Shown here one piece after another: positions 43,618-52,251 of a stretch of DNA of 64,000 nt. The position numbers and the translations under genes are program-made. The stretch is from Pelomonas sp. V22 (lineage in GTDB: Bacteria > Pseudomonadota > Gammaproteobacteria > Burkholderiales > Burkholderiaceae_C). The notes below the pieces were generated by a model. It saw only the letters and a list, made by a program, of their open reading frames with translations. It had not been told where the DNA came from and ran no database searches. Position 1 is the stretch's first letter. The number at the start of each line of letters is the position of its first letter. The DNA lies in assembly GCF_030014915.1 (NCBI RefSeq), contig NZ_JAGIXS010000001.1, positions 1,798,001 through 1,862,000 of the forward strand. The letters run 5' to 3'.

Positions 43618-44526
43618 ATGAACCCCTTCCAGGCCATGCAGGCCTTTGTGCGGGTGGCCGAGCTGGGTAGCTTCACCCAGGCGGCCGAGCAGCTGGGCCT
43701 GCCCAAGGCGGCCGTCTCCACCGCCGTGCGCCAGCTGGAAGCGCAGTTCGGCACCCGGCTGCTGCACCGCACGACGCGCCGCGTCCAACTCACGCAGGAC
43801 GGCCAGCTGGTGCTGCTGCGCTGCCAGGACCTGCTGGCCGACTACGACGAGTTGCAAGGCCTGTTCCAGACCGGCGAGGCCCAGCTGAAGGGGCGCTTGC
43901 GCGTCGACATGCCACTGGGCGTGGCCCGCCACGTGGTGATGCCGGCCCTGCCCGAATTCCTGCAGGCCCATCCGCAGCTGGAGATCGAGCTCAGCAGCAC
44001 GGACCGGCGCGTGGACCTGGTGCGCGAGGGTTTCGACTGCGTGCTGCGCGTCGGGCCTCTGAGCGACTCCAGCCTGGTGGCCCGGCCGCTGGGCCAGTAC
44101 CGCATGGCAACAGTGGCCAGCCCGGCCTACCTGGCCACCCGTGGTAGGCCCGAGACGCTGGACGACCTGGCCCGGCACCGGCTGATCCACTACGCGCTCA
44201 CGCTGGGCACGCGGCCAGCGGGCTTCGAATACCAGGATGCCGATGGCGAGATGCGCTTTGTGCCCATGGCCGGCGCGCTGACGGTCAACAACTCGGAGTC
44301 CTACCTGTCGGCCTGCCTGGCCGGCCTCGGCCTGATCCAGGTGCCCGAGCCGGCACTGCGGCCCTTGATTGCCAGCGGCCAGTTGGTCGAGGTGCTGCCA
44401 CAGTGGCGCGCCGCACCCATGCCCGTCACCCTGCTTTACGCCCACCGGCGCCAGCAGCCCCGGCGGGTGCAGGTCTTCATGAACTGGCTGGATGGGCTGA
44501 TGCAGCGCTATATGGCGCCGGCCTGA
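43618..44526 (+). CDS. LysR family transcription regulator
   Basis: A 302-residue LTTR. The winged helix is at residues 1-60 (MNPFQAMQAFVRVAELGSFT; LPKAAVSTAVRQLEAQFGTR; LLHRTTRRVQLTQDG). The effector domain (about 90-295) has RLRVDMPLGVARHVVMPALP and VREGFDCVLRVGPLSDSSLV, the pattern of the CrgA-like subgroup that often sits beside oxidoreductase genes. Divergent from the SDR at 131 bases. Its 3' end overlaps the convergent MerR gene by 50 bases. Confidence 0.94.
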   Translation: MNPFQAMQAFVRVAELGSFTQAAEQLGLPKAAVSTAVRQLEAQFGTRLLHRTTRRVQLTQDGQLVLLRCQDLLADYDELQGLFQTGEAQLKGRLRVDMPLGVARHVVMPALPEFLQAHPQLEIELSSTDRRVDLVREGFDCVLRVGPLSDSSLVARPLGQYRMATVASPAYLATRGRPETLDDLARHRLIHYALTLGTRPAGFEYQDADGEMRFVPMAGALTVNNSESYLSACLAGLGLIQVPEPALRPLIASGQLVEVLPQWRAAPMPVTLLYAHRRQQPRRVQVFMNWLDGLMQRYMAPA

Positions 44527-44878
44527 GCGGGCAGTCGGCCATGGCGGGTTCGGCGAGGCGCTCGGCCAGTTCGCCGCGCAGGACGCTCAGCGCGGCGATG
44601 CGCTGATCCAGTTCGGCCAGCTTGCGCCGCAAGGCCTCGCGCAAGGCCGGCGCTGCGGCATCGCCTTCGGCCAGCAGCGGCAGGTCGGCCTCAATCTCGG
44701 CCAGGCTGAAGCCGAGGCTCTGCGCCGTGCGCAGGTAGCGCAGCCATTGCAGCGCCTCGGGCGCGTAGTCGCGATAGCCGTTGTCATTGCGGCGCGGGCG
44801 CAAGAGGCCGCGCTTCTCGTAAAAGCGCAGGGTGTCGCGGCTGAGGCCGCTTTGTTCGGCCAGTTCTCCGATCTTCAT
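44477..44878 (-). CDS. MerR family transcription regulator
   Basis: A 133-residue regulator: MKIGELAEQSGLSRDTLRFY and EKRGLLRPRRNDNGYRDYAP form the MerR winged helix, followed by a dimerisation coiled coil (ALREALRRKLAELDQRIAAL). Only one Cys lies in the C-terminal tail, so classic metal sensing with two cysteines is not supported; an NmlR/AdhR-like aldehyde or redox role is possible. Its own start is 27 bases from a strong MerR-type operator facing the divergent membrane gene. Confidence 0.92.
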   Translation of the reverse strand: MKIGELAEQSGLSRDTLRFYEKRGLLRPRRNDNGYRDYAPEALQWLRYLRTAQSLGFSLAEIEADLPLLAEGDAAAPALREALRRKLAELDQRIAALSVLRGELAERLAEPAMADCPLRPAPYSAASAHPASS

Positions 44879-44904
44879 GGGGCGCCTGCTCTGGATGAAA
44901 GTGC

Positions 44905-44936
44905 TTGACCTTGGAGCATGCTCCAGGCCTGAGTAT
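44905..44936 (+). promoter_or_regulatory. MerR-type promoter with TGGAGCATGCTCCA operator in the spacer
   Basis: TTGACC (44905-44910) and a -10-like GAGTAT (44931-44936) are 20 bases apart, the overlong spacing typical of MerR-controlled promoters. A perfect 14-base palindrome TGGAGCATGCTCCA (44912-44925) fills the spacer. Direction is rightward, toward the membrane gene at 44969. The sequence resembles operators of NmlR/AdhR-type regulators. Confidence 0.8.
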
Positions 44937-44968
44937 CGCGGCCCCGATGTCCACCTTGAGTACTCAGC

Positions 44969-45376
44969 ATGCCGCGATTCACGCCCCGCCAGTTCAGCCG
45001 CCTCGTCTTCGCCAGCGCGCTCTACGACCTTGTGGTCACTGCCCCGTTTGCCACACCCTGGAGCTTTGCGCTGGTGCAGGGGCAGCTCTCGGCGATCAAT
45101 AGCGCGCTGGGCGGACAGGCCCTACCGCTGTTCTTGCCCTTCCACACCTTGATGGCCGGCCTGTTGGGCAGCATCGTCGTCGTGTGGTCGCTCTTGCGTC
45201 TGCGCGCGCCGGAGCAACGCTTTGGTCGCTATGACGCGCTGGGTCGCCTGATGTTCAGCCTGTGGATGCTGTGGGCCTGGCAGGCCACGCAGGCGCCGGT
45301 GCTGTGGCTGTTCCTGCTGCCGGAAATGGCCTGGGCGGCGCTGCAGCTGGCGCCGGTCAAAGCGGCGGAACGCTGA
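44969..45376 (+). CDS. small four-helix membrane protein, probable MerR target
   Basis: A 135-residue hydrophobic protein with about four transmembrane segments (FSRLVFASALYDLVVTAPF; FHTLMAGLLGSIVVVWSLL; LMFSLWMLWAWQ; VLWLFLLPEMAWAALQ). I do not recognise a family with confidence. It lies directly behind the MerR-type promoter at 44905-44936, so it is predicted to be the induced gene. Confidence 0.75.
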   Translation: MPRFTPRQFSRLVFASALYDLVVTAPFATPWSFALVQGQLSAINSALGGQALPLFLPFHTLMAGLLGSIVVVWSLLRLRAPEQRFGRYDALGRLMFSLWMLWAWQATQAPVLWLFLLPEMAWAALQLAPVKAAER

Positions 45377-45394
45377 GCCGCCTTCAACCTGGCT

Positions 45395-46015
45395 TCAGCG
45401 TGCCGGCCAGGCGCGCATGGCGGCAGCGGCGGTGGCCAGCAGGCTTTCGCGGCTGGCGCCGTCGGCGGCCTGGATCGACATGCCACGAAACACGGTGGCA
45501 TAGAAATTGGCCAAGGCCTCGGCGTCGACATCGGCCGGCAGCTCGCCCTGCTTGATCCCGCATTCGATGCGGCAGCGCACGCCCTCATCGCTGGCTGCGC
45601 GGCGTTTGGCCAGGGCGGCCTGGATGTGCGCTGAAGCCACCGAGCAGTTGGTGGCCGCCATGGTCACCATGCAGCCGGGCGGGTGGCAGGGGCGGGTCAG
45701 CTCTTCGGCGGCCTCTTCAAGGCAGCGCTTGATGGCCAGATAGGCGGTGGGTTCTTCTTCCAGCGCACGCGGGTAGCCGCCGCCGGGGCCGGTGGCATAG
45801 CGCTCGATGGCTTCCAGGAACAAACGCTCCTTGTCGCCGAAGGCCGTGTAGAGGCTGGGCGCCGTGATGCCCATGGCCGTGGTGAGCTCGCTGATGGAGG
45901 CGGCCTCGTAGCCGCGCTGCCAGAACACATGCATGGCCTGCTCCAGCGCCTGGTCCCGGTCAAAGGACAAAGGCCGGCCTCGCGGCTTGGCGGGCTTGGG
46001 TTCCTTGATTTCCAT
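45395..46015 (-). CDS. TetR/AcrR family regulator
   Basis: A 206-residue repressor. The N-terminal helix-turn-helix is RDQALEQAMHVFWQRGYEAA and SISELTTAMGITAPSLYTAF with GDKERLFLEAIERY; the C-terminal ligand domain includes RPCHPPGCMVTMAATNCSV, a TetR_C_16/YxaF-like pattern with several Cys residues. I use ATG 46015 (MEIKEPKPAKPRGRP) rather than TTG 46024. Divergent from the RND efflux operon, the classic pump-repressor arrangement; the 20 bases upstream are AT-rich and include CAAT-AATAA-ATTG at 46022-46034, a possible operator half-site set. Confidence 0.93.
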   Translation of the reverse strand: MEIKEPKPAKPRGRPLSFDRDQALEQAMHVFWQRGYEAASISELTTAMGITAPSLYTAFGDKERLFLEAIERYATGPGGGYPRALEEEPTAYLAIKRCLEEAAEELTRPCHPPGCMVTMAATNCSVASAHIQAALAKRRAASDEGVRCRIECGIKQGELPADVDAEALANFYATVFRGMSIQAADGASRESLLATAAAAMRAWPAR

Positions 46016-46035
46016 AGCGATCAATAATAAATTGC

Positions 46036-46064
46036 TTGACGCCCAAAAACAAGGCGACTACATT
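46036..46064 (+). promoter_or_regulatory. sigma-70-type promoter of the RND efflux operon
   Basis: TTGACG (46036-46041), a 17-base spacer and TACATT (46059-46064) point rightward. The predicted transcript begins near 46071, giving a leader of about 240 bases before the adaptor gene. The TetR gene starts 21 bases to the left, so repressor bound here would control both. Confidence 0.75.
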
Positions 46065-46114
46065 CCAGCCCATCAACCGTAGCGGTCGTTACGGATATCA
46101 ATGAGGCACCCATC

Positions 46115-46168
46115 ATGCCACGCATTGTCACCTTTGCCCGAATCCCCTCTTTCGGGCTTTGTTGCTGA
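46115..46168 (+). CDS. possible leader peptide upstream of the efflux operon
   Basis: A 17-codon frame, MPRIVTFARIPSFGLCC, preceded by GAGG at eight bases. It overlaps the hairpin at 46136-46160, so ribosomes translating it would disrupt the stem. Such leader peptides control some antibiotic-induced RND pumps through ribosome stalling. There is no independent support for expression. Confidence 0.3.
   Translation: MPRIVTFARIPSFGLCC
46136..46160 (+). terminator. terminator-like hairpin in the efflux operon leader
   Basis: GCCCGAA pairs with TTCGGGC around an 8-base pyrimidine loop, followed by TTTGTTG. It is a short stem with a weak T tract, about 65 bases after the predicted transcription start. 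It could act as an attenuator for the pump genes. Confidence 0.4.
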
Positions 46169-46310
46169 TCTCACGCTGAGCCGCGCGGACTGAAGTTCCG
46201 GTCCACGCCATCCAAAAACCCATCGTCCGTTCGCCGAGGCACCCAGCCTCGGTGAGGCCGCTGCATTGCGTTCTTCCTTCTTGTTTCCTCGAACCGCCCA
46301 GGAGCCGTCC

Positions 46311-47542
46311 ATGTCTTCGTCGAACCCCTTCCCGTCCTCTCCACAACAACAGCAATCCAAGCGCCACCTGTGGCTGGCCGGCACCAGCGCCACCGCGCTG
46401 ACCGCCGTGCTCGCCATCTCGGCGGCCTTTTCGGCCTGAACCCGGCGGAAGCTGATGCGCCGCCGGCCGCGCCGCCGGCCACACCGGTCTCGGTGGCCGC
46501 CGTGCAATCCTCCGACATCGCCACCTGGGACGAGTTCTCCGGCCGCCTCGAAGCGGTGGAACGCGTGGAGCTGCGCCCCCGCGTGGCCGGCACCGTGCAG
46601 GCCGTGCACTTCCGCGAGGGCGCGCTGGTGCGCCAGGGCGATCTCCTGATCACCATCGACCCGGCACCCTTCGCCGCCGATGTGGAACGCGCCGAAGCGC
46701 AAGTGGCCGCCGCCAAGGCCCGCGCGCTCTACACCGGCAGCGAAGCCGCCCGCGCCAAGGCGCTCCTGGCCGAACAGGCCATCGCCCAGCGCGAGTTCGA
46801 CGAGCGCAGCAACGCCCAGCGCGAGGCCGACGCCAATCTGCGCGCCGCGCAAGCCGGCCTGCAGGCGGCCAAGCTGAACCTCAGCTACACCCAGCTGCGC
46901 GCGCCGGTGTCGGGCCGCGTCGGCAAGCTGGAGATCACCGTCGGCAACCAGGTCGCCGCCGGCCCCAGCGCGCCGCTGCTGACCACCCTGGTGTCGGTGA
47001 GCCCGATCTACGCGAGCTTCGACGCTGACGAACAAGTCATCGCCCGCGCGCTGACCCAGCGCAACCGCCTGGAACGCATCCCCGTGCAGATGGGCACCAT
47101 GGGCCAGGACGGCACGCCGCTGGAAGGCCGGCTGCAGTTGATCGACAACCAGGTCAATGCCCGGAGCGGCACGGTGCGCGTGCGCGCCCAGTTCGACAAC
47201 AAGGACGGCAGCCTGATGCCGGGCCAGTTCGCACGGCTGCGCATGGGCGAGGCGAGCAAGCGCGCCGCCCTCTTGATCAACGAACGCGCCGTGGGCACGG
47301 ACCAGAGCAAGCGCTTCGTCATCGTCGTCGGTGAAGGCAACAAGGCCGAGTACCGCGAAGTGAAGCTGGGTGCCTCGGTGAACGGCCTGCGCGTCGTGAC
47401 CGAAGGCCTGAAGGCGCAGGAACGCATCGTTGTCAACGGCCTGCAGCGCGTGCGACCCGGCTCCCTGCTGGCGCCCGCCAACGTGGCCATGGATGCCAAG
47501 CCTGAAGTCCAGGCCAAGGCGGCCGCCGCCACCAAGGGCTGA
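46311..47542 (+). CDS. RND efflux periplasmic adaptor subunit, with apparent frameshift in the signal peptide
   Basis: Membrane fusion protein of a tripartite RND pump. From ATG 46311 (AGGAG six bases upstream) the reading begins MSSSNPFPSSPQQQQSKRHL and a hydrophobic signal/anchor, then stops at TGA 46437-46439. The rest of the gene is intact in the -1 frame: PVSVAAVQSSDIATWDEFSG, the lipoyl/hairpin regions (VELRPRVAGTVQAVHFREGA; QLRAPVSGRVGKLEITVGNQ) and the beta-barrel to residue about 410. One extra T in the TTTT run at 46428-46431 would join both as ISAAFFGLNPAEA. Alone, the downstream frame (from GTG 46370) lacks any export signal. Either a real mutation or a sequence error. Confidence 0.85.
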
Positions 47543-47562
47543 AACCAGAAACGCTCATCACC

Positions 47563-50500
47563 ATGAACCTGTCCAAATTCTTCATCGACCGGCCGATCTT
47601 TGCCGGCGTGATCTCGGTGCTGATGCTGCTGGCCGGCCTGATCGCCGTGCGCGGCCTGCCGATCTCCGAGTATCCCGAGGTCGTGCCGCCCTCCGTGGTG
47701 GTCCGCGCCCAGTACCCGGGCGCCAACCCGAAGGTGATCGCCGAAACCGTGGCCACGCCACTGGAAGAGGCGCTCAACGGCGTGGAAGGCATGCTCTACA
47801 TGGGCAGCCAGGCCACGACCGATGGCCTGATGACGCTCACCGTCACCTTCAAGCTGGGCACCGACCCCGACAAGGCGCAGCAGCTGGTGCAGAACCGCGT
47901 CTCGCAGGCCGAGCCGCGTCTGCCCGAGGAAGTGAAGCGCCTCGGTGTGACCACGATCAAGAGCTCGCCCGACCTGACCATGGTTGTGCACTTGCTCTCG
48001 CCCACCGGTCGCTACGACATGACCTACCTGCGCAATTACGCGCTCCTGAATGTCAAGGACCGGCTGGCGCGTTTGCAGGGCGTTGGCGATGTGCAGCTGT
48101 TCGGCTCGGGCGACTACGCGATGCGCGTATGGCTCGATCCGCAGAAGGTGGCGCAGCATGGCCTCTCGGCCGGTGATGTGGTCGCGGCGATCCGCAGCCA
48201 GAACATCCAGGCCGCCGCCGGCGTGGTCGGCGCTTCGCCGGGCCTGGCGGGCGTGGACACGCAGCTGTCCATCAACGCACAAGGCCGCCTGCAGAACGAA
48301 GAAGAGTTCGGCGACATCATCGTCAAGACCGAGAACGGCGGCGCCATCACGCGGCTGCGCGACCTCGGCCGCATCGAGCTCGGTGCCTCCGGCTATGCCC
48401 TGCGCTCCTTGCTCGACAACAAGGATGCCGTGGCCGTGCCGATCTTTGCGGCCCCGGGCTCCAACGCGATCCAGATCTCCGACCAGGTGCGCGCCACCAT
48501 GGCCGAGATCCAGAAGGCCATGCCCGAAGGCGTGGAGTACTCGATCGTCTACGACCCCACGCAGTTCGTGCGCGCCTCCATCGAGTCGGTGGTGCACACG
48601 CTGCTGGAAGCCGTGGCCCTCGTGGTGCTGGTCGTGATCCTGTTCCTGCAGACCTGGCGCGCCTCCATCATTCCGCTGCTGGCCGTGCCGGTGTCGGTCG
48701 TGGGCACCTTTGCGGTGATGCATCTGTTCGGCTTCTCGATCAATGCGCTGAGCCTCTTCGGCCTGGTGCTGGCCATCGGCATCGTGGTGGACGACGCCAT
48801 CGTGGTGGTGGAGAACGTGGAGCGAAACATCGAAGCAGGCTTGACGCCGCGCGAGGCCACCTACCGCGCGATGCGCGAGGTCTCGGGCCCCATCATCGCC
48901 ATCGCCCTGGTGCTGGTGGCCGTGTTCGTGCCGCTGGCCTTCATCAGCGGCCTCACGGGCCAGTTCTACCGCCAGTTCGCGCTGACGATTGCGATCTCGA
49001 CGGTGATCTCGGCGATCAACTCGCTGACTTTGTCGCCCGCACTCGCAGCCCTGCTGCTGAAGGGCCACGATGCACCGAAGGACGCGCTGACGCGCGGCAT
49101 GGACAAAGTGCTGGGTGGCTTCTTCCGGGGCTTCAACCGCGTGTTCAAGCGCGGCTCGGTGGCCTATGGCACGGGCGTGCAGCGCGCCATCGGCCGCAAG
49201 ACCGCCATGCTCATCCTCTACGCCGGCCTCGCCCTGCTGACCGTGGGCCTGTTCAAGGCCGTGCCCGGCGGCTTCGTGCCGGCGCAGGACAAGCAGTACC
49301 TGATCGGCTTCGCCCAACTGCCTGACGGCGCCACGCTGGACCGCACCGAAGACGTGATCCGCCGCATGAGCGACATCACCCTGAAGACGCCGGGCGTCGA
49401 GCACGCCATCGCCTTCCCGGGCCTGTCGATCAACGGCTTCACCAACAGCTCCAACTCCGGCATCGTCTTCGTGTCGCTCAAGCCCTTCGAGGAGCGCAAG
49501 GGCAAGGGCCTGTCGGCCGGCGAGATCGCGGGCGCGATGAACGCCCAGTTCGGCTCCATCCAGGAAGCCTTCGTCGTGATGTTCCCGCCGCCACCGGTGC
49601 AGGGCCTCGGCACCACCGGCGGCTTCAAGCTGCAGCTGGAAGACCGCGGCGGCCTCGGCTACGAGGCGCTCGACCAGGCGACCAAGGCCTTCATGGCCAA
49701 GGCCTACCAGACCAAGGAACTGGCGGGCATGTTCTCGAGCTACCAGGTCAACGTGCCGCAGCTCTATGCCGACATCGACCGCAGCAAGGCCCGCCAGCTG
49801 GGCGTGGCGGTGACGGACGTGTTCGACACCATGCAGATCTACCTCGGCAGCCTGTACGTCAACGACTTCAACAAGTTCGGTCGGACCTACTCGGTGCGCG
49901 TGCAGGCCGATGCGGCCTACCGCGCGCGGGCTGAAGACGTGGGTCAGCTGAAGGTGCGCTCCGCGAGCGGCGAGATGGTGCCTTTGTCGGCGCTGATGAA
50001 GGTCGAGCCTTCGGTGGGCCCCGAGCGTGCGATGCGCTACAACGGCTTCCTGTCGGCCGACATCAACGGCGGCCCGGCCCCGGGCTTCAGCTCGGGCCAG
50101 GCGCAGGACGCGATCAAGCGCATCGCCGCCGAAACCCTGCCGCCCGGCATCAGCTATGAGTGGACCGAGCTGACCTACCAGGAGATCCTGGCCGGCAACT
50201 CCGCCGTCTGGGTGTTCCCGCTGGCCATCCTGTTGGTGTTCCTGGTGCTGGCCGCGCAGTACGAAAGTCTGACGCTGCCGCTGGCCATCTTGCTGATCGT
50301 GCCCATGGGCCTGCTCGCGGCGATGACCGGTGTTTGGCTGACCAAGGGCGACAACAACGTCTTCACCCAGATCGGGTTGATGGTGCTGGTGGGGCTGAGC
50401 GCGAAGAACGCGATCCTGATCGTGGAGTTCGCCCGTGAGCTGGAGTTCGCCGGCCGCAAGCCCTTGGAAGCGGCGATTGAAGCGGCCCGCCTGCGCCTGC

Positions 50501-50823
50501 GCCCCATCCTGATGACCTCGATGGCCTTCGTGATGGGCGTGCTGCCCCTGGTGCTGGCCACCGGCGCCGGCGCCGAGATGCGTTCGGCCATGGGCGTCGC
50601 TGTGTTCGCCGGAATGATCGGCGTGACGGCCTTCGGCCTCTTCCTCACGCCGGTGTTCTATGTGCTTCTGCGCCAGCTCACCGGCAACCGGCCGCTGAAG
50701 CTGCATGGCGAGGAAGCGCACCTCGAAGCCTTTGCCGGCAGCGACGAAATCCACGCCAGCCTGCAAGGCCATGGTGGCGACGCGCGCCCGCTGCCTGCCG
50801 CTCCGCGCCATACCCTCGAATAA
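47563..50823 (+). CDS. RND family multidrug efflux transporter, inner-membrane pump
   Basis: A 1086-residue HAE1-type proton-driven exporter, AcrB/MexF-like. It starts MNLSKFFIDRPIFAGVISVL. Proton-relay residues are present: two Asp in GIVVDDAIVVVENVERN (helix 4) and Lys in GLSAKNAILIVEFAREL (helix 10). Twelve helices and two large periplasmic loops fit the family length. It recognises drugs or solvents in the periplasm and passes them to the outer-membrane channel encoded next. Starts 20 bases after the adaptor gene. The pump gene itself looks intact. Confidence 0.96.
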   Translation: MNLSKFFIDRPIFAGVISVLMLLAGLIAVRGLPISEYPEVVPPSVVVRAQYPGANPKVIAETVATPLEEALNGVEGMLYMGSQATTDGLMTLTVTFKLGTDPDKAQQLVQNRVSQAEPRLPEEVKRLGVTTIKSSPDLTMVVHLLSPTGRYDMTYLRNYALLNVKDRLARLQGVGDVQLFGSGDYAMRVWLDPQKVAQHGLSAGDVVAAIRSQNIQAAAGVVGASPGLAGVDTQLSINAQGRLQNEEEFGDIIVKTENGGAITRLRDLGRIELGASGYALRSLLDNKDAVAVPIFAAPGSNAIQISDQVRATMAEIQKAMPEGVEYSIVYDPTQFVRASIESVVHTLLEAVALVVLVVILFLQTWRASIIPLLAVPVSVVGTFAVMHLFGFSINALSLFGLVLAIGIVVDDAIVVVENVERNIEAGLTPREATYRAMREVSGPIIAIALVLVAVFVPLAFISGLTGQFYRQFALTIAISTVISAINSLTLSPALAALLLKGHDAPKDALTRGMDKVLGGFFRGFNRVFKRGSVAYGTGVQRAIGRKTAMLILYAGLALLTVGLFKAVPGGFVPAQDKQYLIGFAQLPDGATLDRTEDVIRRMSDITLKTPGVEHAIAFPGLSINGFTNSSNSGIVFVSLKPFEERKGKGLSAGEIAGAMNAQFGSIQEAFVVMFPPPPVQGLGTTGGFKLQLEDRGGLGYEALDQATKAFMAKAYQTKELAGMFSSYQVNVPQLYADIDRSKARQLGVAVTDVFDTMQIYLGSLYVNDFNKFGRTYSVRVQADAAYRARAEDVGQLKVRSASGEMVPLSALMKVEPSVGPERAMRYNGFLSADINGGPAPGFSSGQAQDAIKRIAAETLPPGISYEWTELTYQEILAGNSAVWVFPLAILLVFLVLAAQYESLTLPLAILLIVPMGLLAAMTGVWLTKGDNNVFTQIGLMVLVGLSAKNAILIVEFARELEFAGRKPLEAAIEAARLRLRPILMTSMAFVMGVLPLVLATGAGAEMRSAMGVAVFAGMIGVTAFGLFLTPVFYVLLRQLTGNRPLKLHGEEAHLEAFAGSDEIHASLQGHGGDARPLPAAPRHTLE

Positions 50824-50848
50824 AAAAGTGAACAAGAAGGAGCCCCTC

Positions 50849-52228
50849 ATGTTCAAGACTCAAGTCCTGACGCCGCTGGTCGCCGCCCTGCTGCTGGCCG
50901 GCTGCGCCAGTGTGGCCACCACCGAGCCGCATGCGCTGCCCGCCGTGCCTGCGGCCTACAAGACCTCGCTGGCCATCGGCACGACGGCAGCGCCGCAAAC
51001 GGAATGGTGGAAAAGCTTCGCCGATCCGCAGCTCGATGCGCTGACCGAGCGCGCCCTGGCCCACAACACCAGCATCCAGCAGGCTGCAGCACGACTGGCG
51101 CAGGCCCGCGCCTTCCTGCGCAATGCCAACGCCGACCGCCTGCCGCAAGTGGGCGCCAGTGTGGGCGCCGGCCGCCAGGGCGGCGATGCGGCGCGGGCAG
51201 CCGGCAGCAGCGGCAATCTCTACACGGCGGGTGTGAACCTCTCGTACGAGGTCGATGTGATCGGCCGCCTGTCCAAGGCGAGCAGCGCGGCCTCGCTCGA
51301 TGCGCAGTCGCACGGGTCACTGCTGCAGGCCACGCGCCTGCTGGTGCAGGCCGATGTGGCGCAGGCCTACTTCGCCCTGCGTGCGCTGGACGCCGAGCGC
51401 GCCCTGATGCGCGACACCGTGGCCGCCTATCTCGACACGCTGAAGCTGACCGAGAAGCGCCACGCCGCCGGCGATATCGCCGAGCTCGATGTGGTGCGCG
51501 TGCGCACCGAGGTGGCCGCCACGCAGTCGCAAGCGCTGGCGCTGGACCGCCGCCGTGCCGAGCTGGAGCATGGCCTCGCCTTGCTGGTGGGCGAGTTGCC
51601 CACGGGCCTGAGCCTCGCCGAGGCCGGCTGGGGTCAGACCTTGCCCATCGTGCCCGCCGGCGTTCCCAGCAGCATGCTGACGCGCCGCCCCGACGTGGCC
51701 GCCGCGCAGAGCAGCTTCAAGGCCGCGCAGGCGCGCCTCGGCATTGCGCAGACGGCCTGGTTCCCCAGCCTCGCGCTCACGGCGCAAGCAGGAGGCGCCT
51801 CGCCCGAGTTGTCCGACCTGTTCAAGCGCTCGGCCGGCCTGTGGGGCGTCAACGCGCTCTTAAACCTGCCGCTGTTCGACGGCGGCAAGCGCGAGGCCGG
51901 CGTGCAAAGCGCGGCCGCGCAGCTGGACGGCGCCGCAGCGAGCTACCGCGAGCAGGTGCTGGTGGCCTTCAAGGAGGTGGAAGACCAGCTCTCGGCCCTG
52001 CAACTGCTCGATGCGCAAGCCCAGGTGCAAGCCCAGGCCGTGGCCTCGGCCACGCGGGCGCTGCAGTTGTCGGACTCACGCTATCGCAACGGCCTGGTGA
52101 GCCAGCTGGAGCTGCTCGACGCACGTCGCAGCGAACTCGCCCTGCGCCGCCAGGCCTTGCAGGTCCGGGCGGCGCAGTACCAGGCCACGGTGGGCCTGAT
52201 CAAGGCACTGGGCGGGGGCTGGAGCTGA
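50849..52228 (+). CDS. outer membrane efflux lipoprotein, NodT/OprM family
   Basis: A 459-residue outer-membrane channel subunit. I use ATG 50849, preceded by AAGGAG; it gives a lipoprotein signal MFKTQVLTPLVAALLLAGC with the lipidated Cys at residue 19. Two OEP repeats follow (AQASIQQAAARLAQARAFLR-like region near 80 and FKEVEDQLSALQLLDAQAQV near 370), with VGLIKALGGGWS at the end. It completes the tripartite pump with the two upstream genes; gaps of 20-25 bases indicate one operon. Confidence 0.94.
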   Translation: MFKTQVLTPLVAALLLAGCASVATTEPHALPAVPAAYKTSLAIGTTAAPQTEWWKSFADPQLDALTERALAHNTSIQQAAARLAQARAFLRNANADRLPQVGASVGAGRQGGDAARAAGSSGNLYTAGVNLSYEVDVIGRLSKASSAASLDAQSHGSLLQATRLLVQADVAQAYFALRALDAERALMRDTVAAYLDTLKLTEKRHAAGDIAELDVVRVRTEVAATQSQALALDRRRAELEHGLALLVGELPTGLSLAEAGWGQTLPIVPAGVPSSMLTRRPDVAAAQSSFKAAQARLGIAQTAWFPSLALTAQAGGASPELSDLFKRSAGLWGVNALLNLPLFDGGKREAGVQSAAAQLDGAAASYREQVLVAFKEVEDQLSALQLLDAQAQVQAQAVASATRALQLSDSRYRNGLVSQLELLDARRSELALRRQALQVRAAQYQATVGLIKALGGGWS

Positions 52229-52251
52229 GCAGCCCCATCCAGCCCCGAGCA

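Noticed and set aside
46420..46440. Programmed -1 ribosomal frameshift as explanation for the broken adaptor
   Set aside because: There is no canonical X-XXY-YYZ slippery heptamer in the reading frame and no obvious downstream pseudoknot. A mutation or sequence error is simpler.
47008..50856. 1282-codon minus-strand open frame opposite the RND pump gene
   Set aside because: Antisense of a clearly functional pump; composition is His/Gln/Arg-rich without domains.
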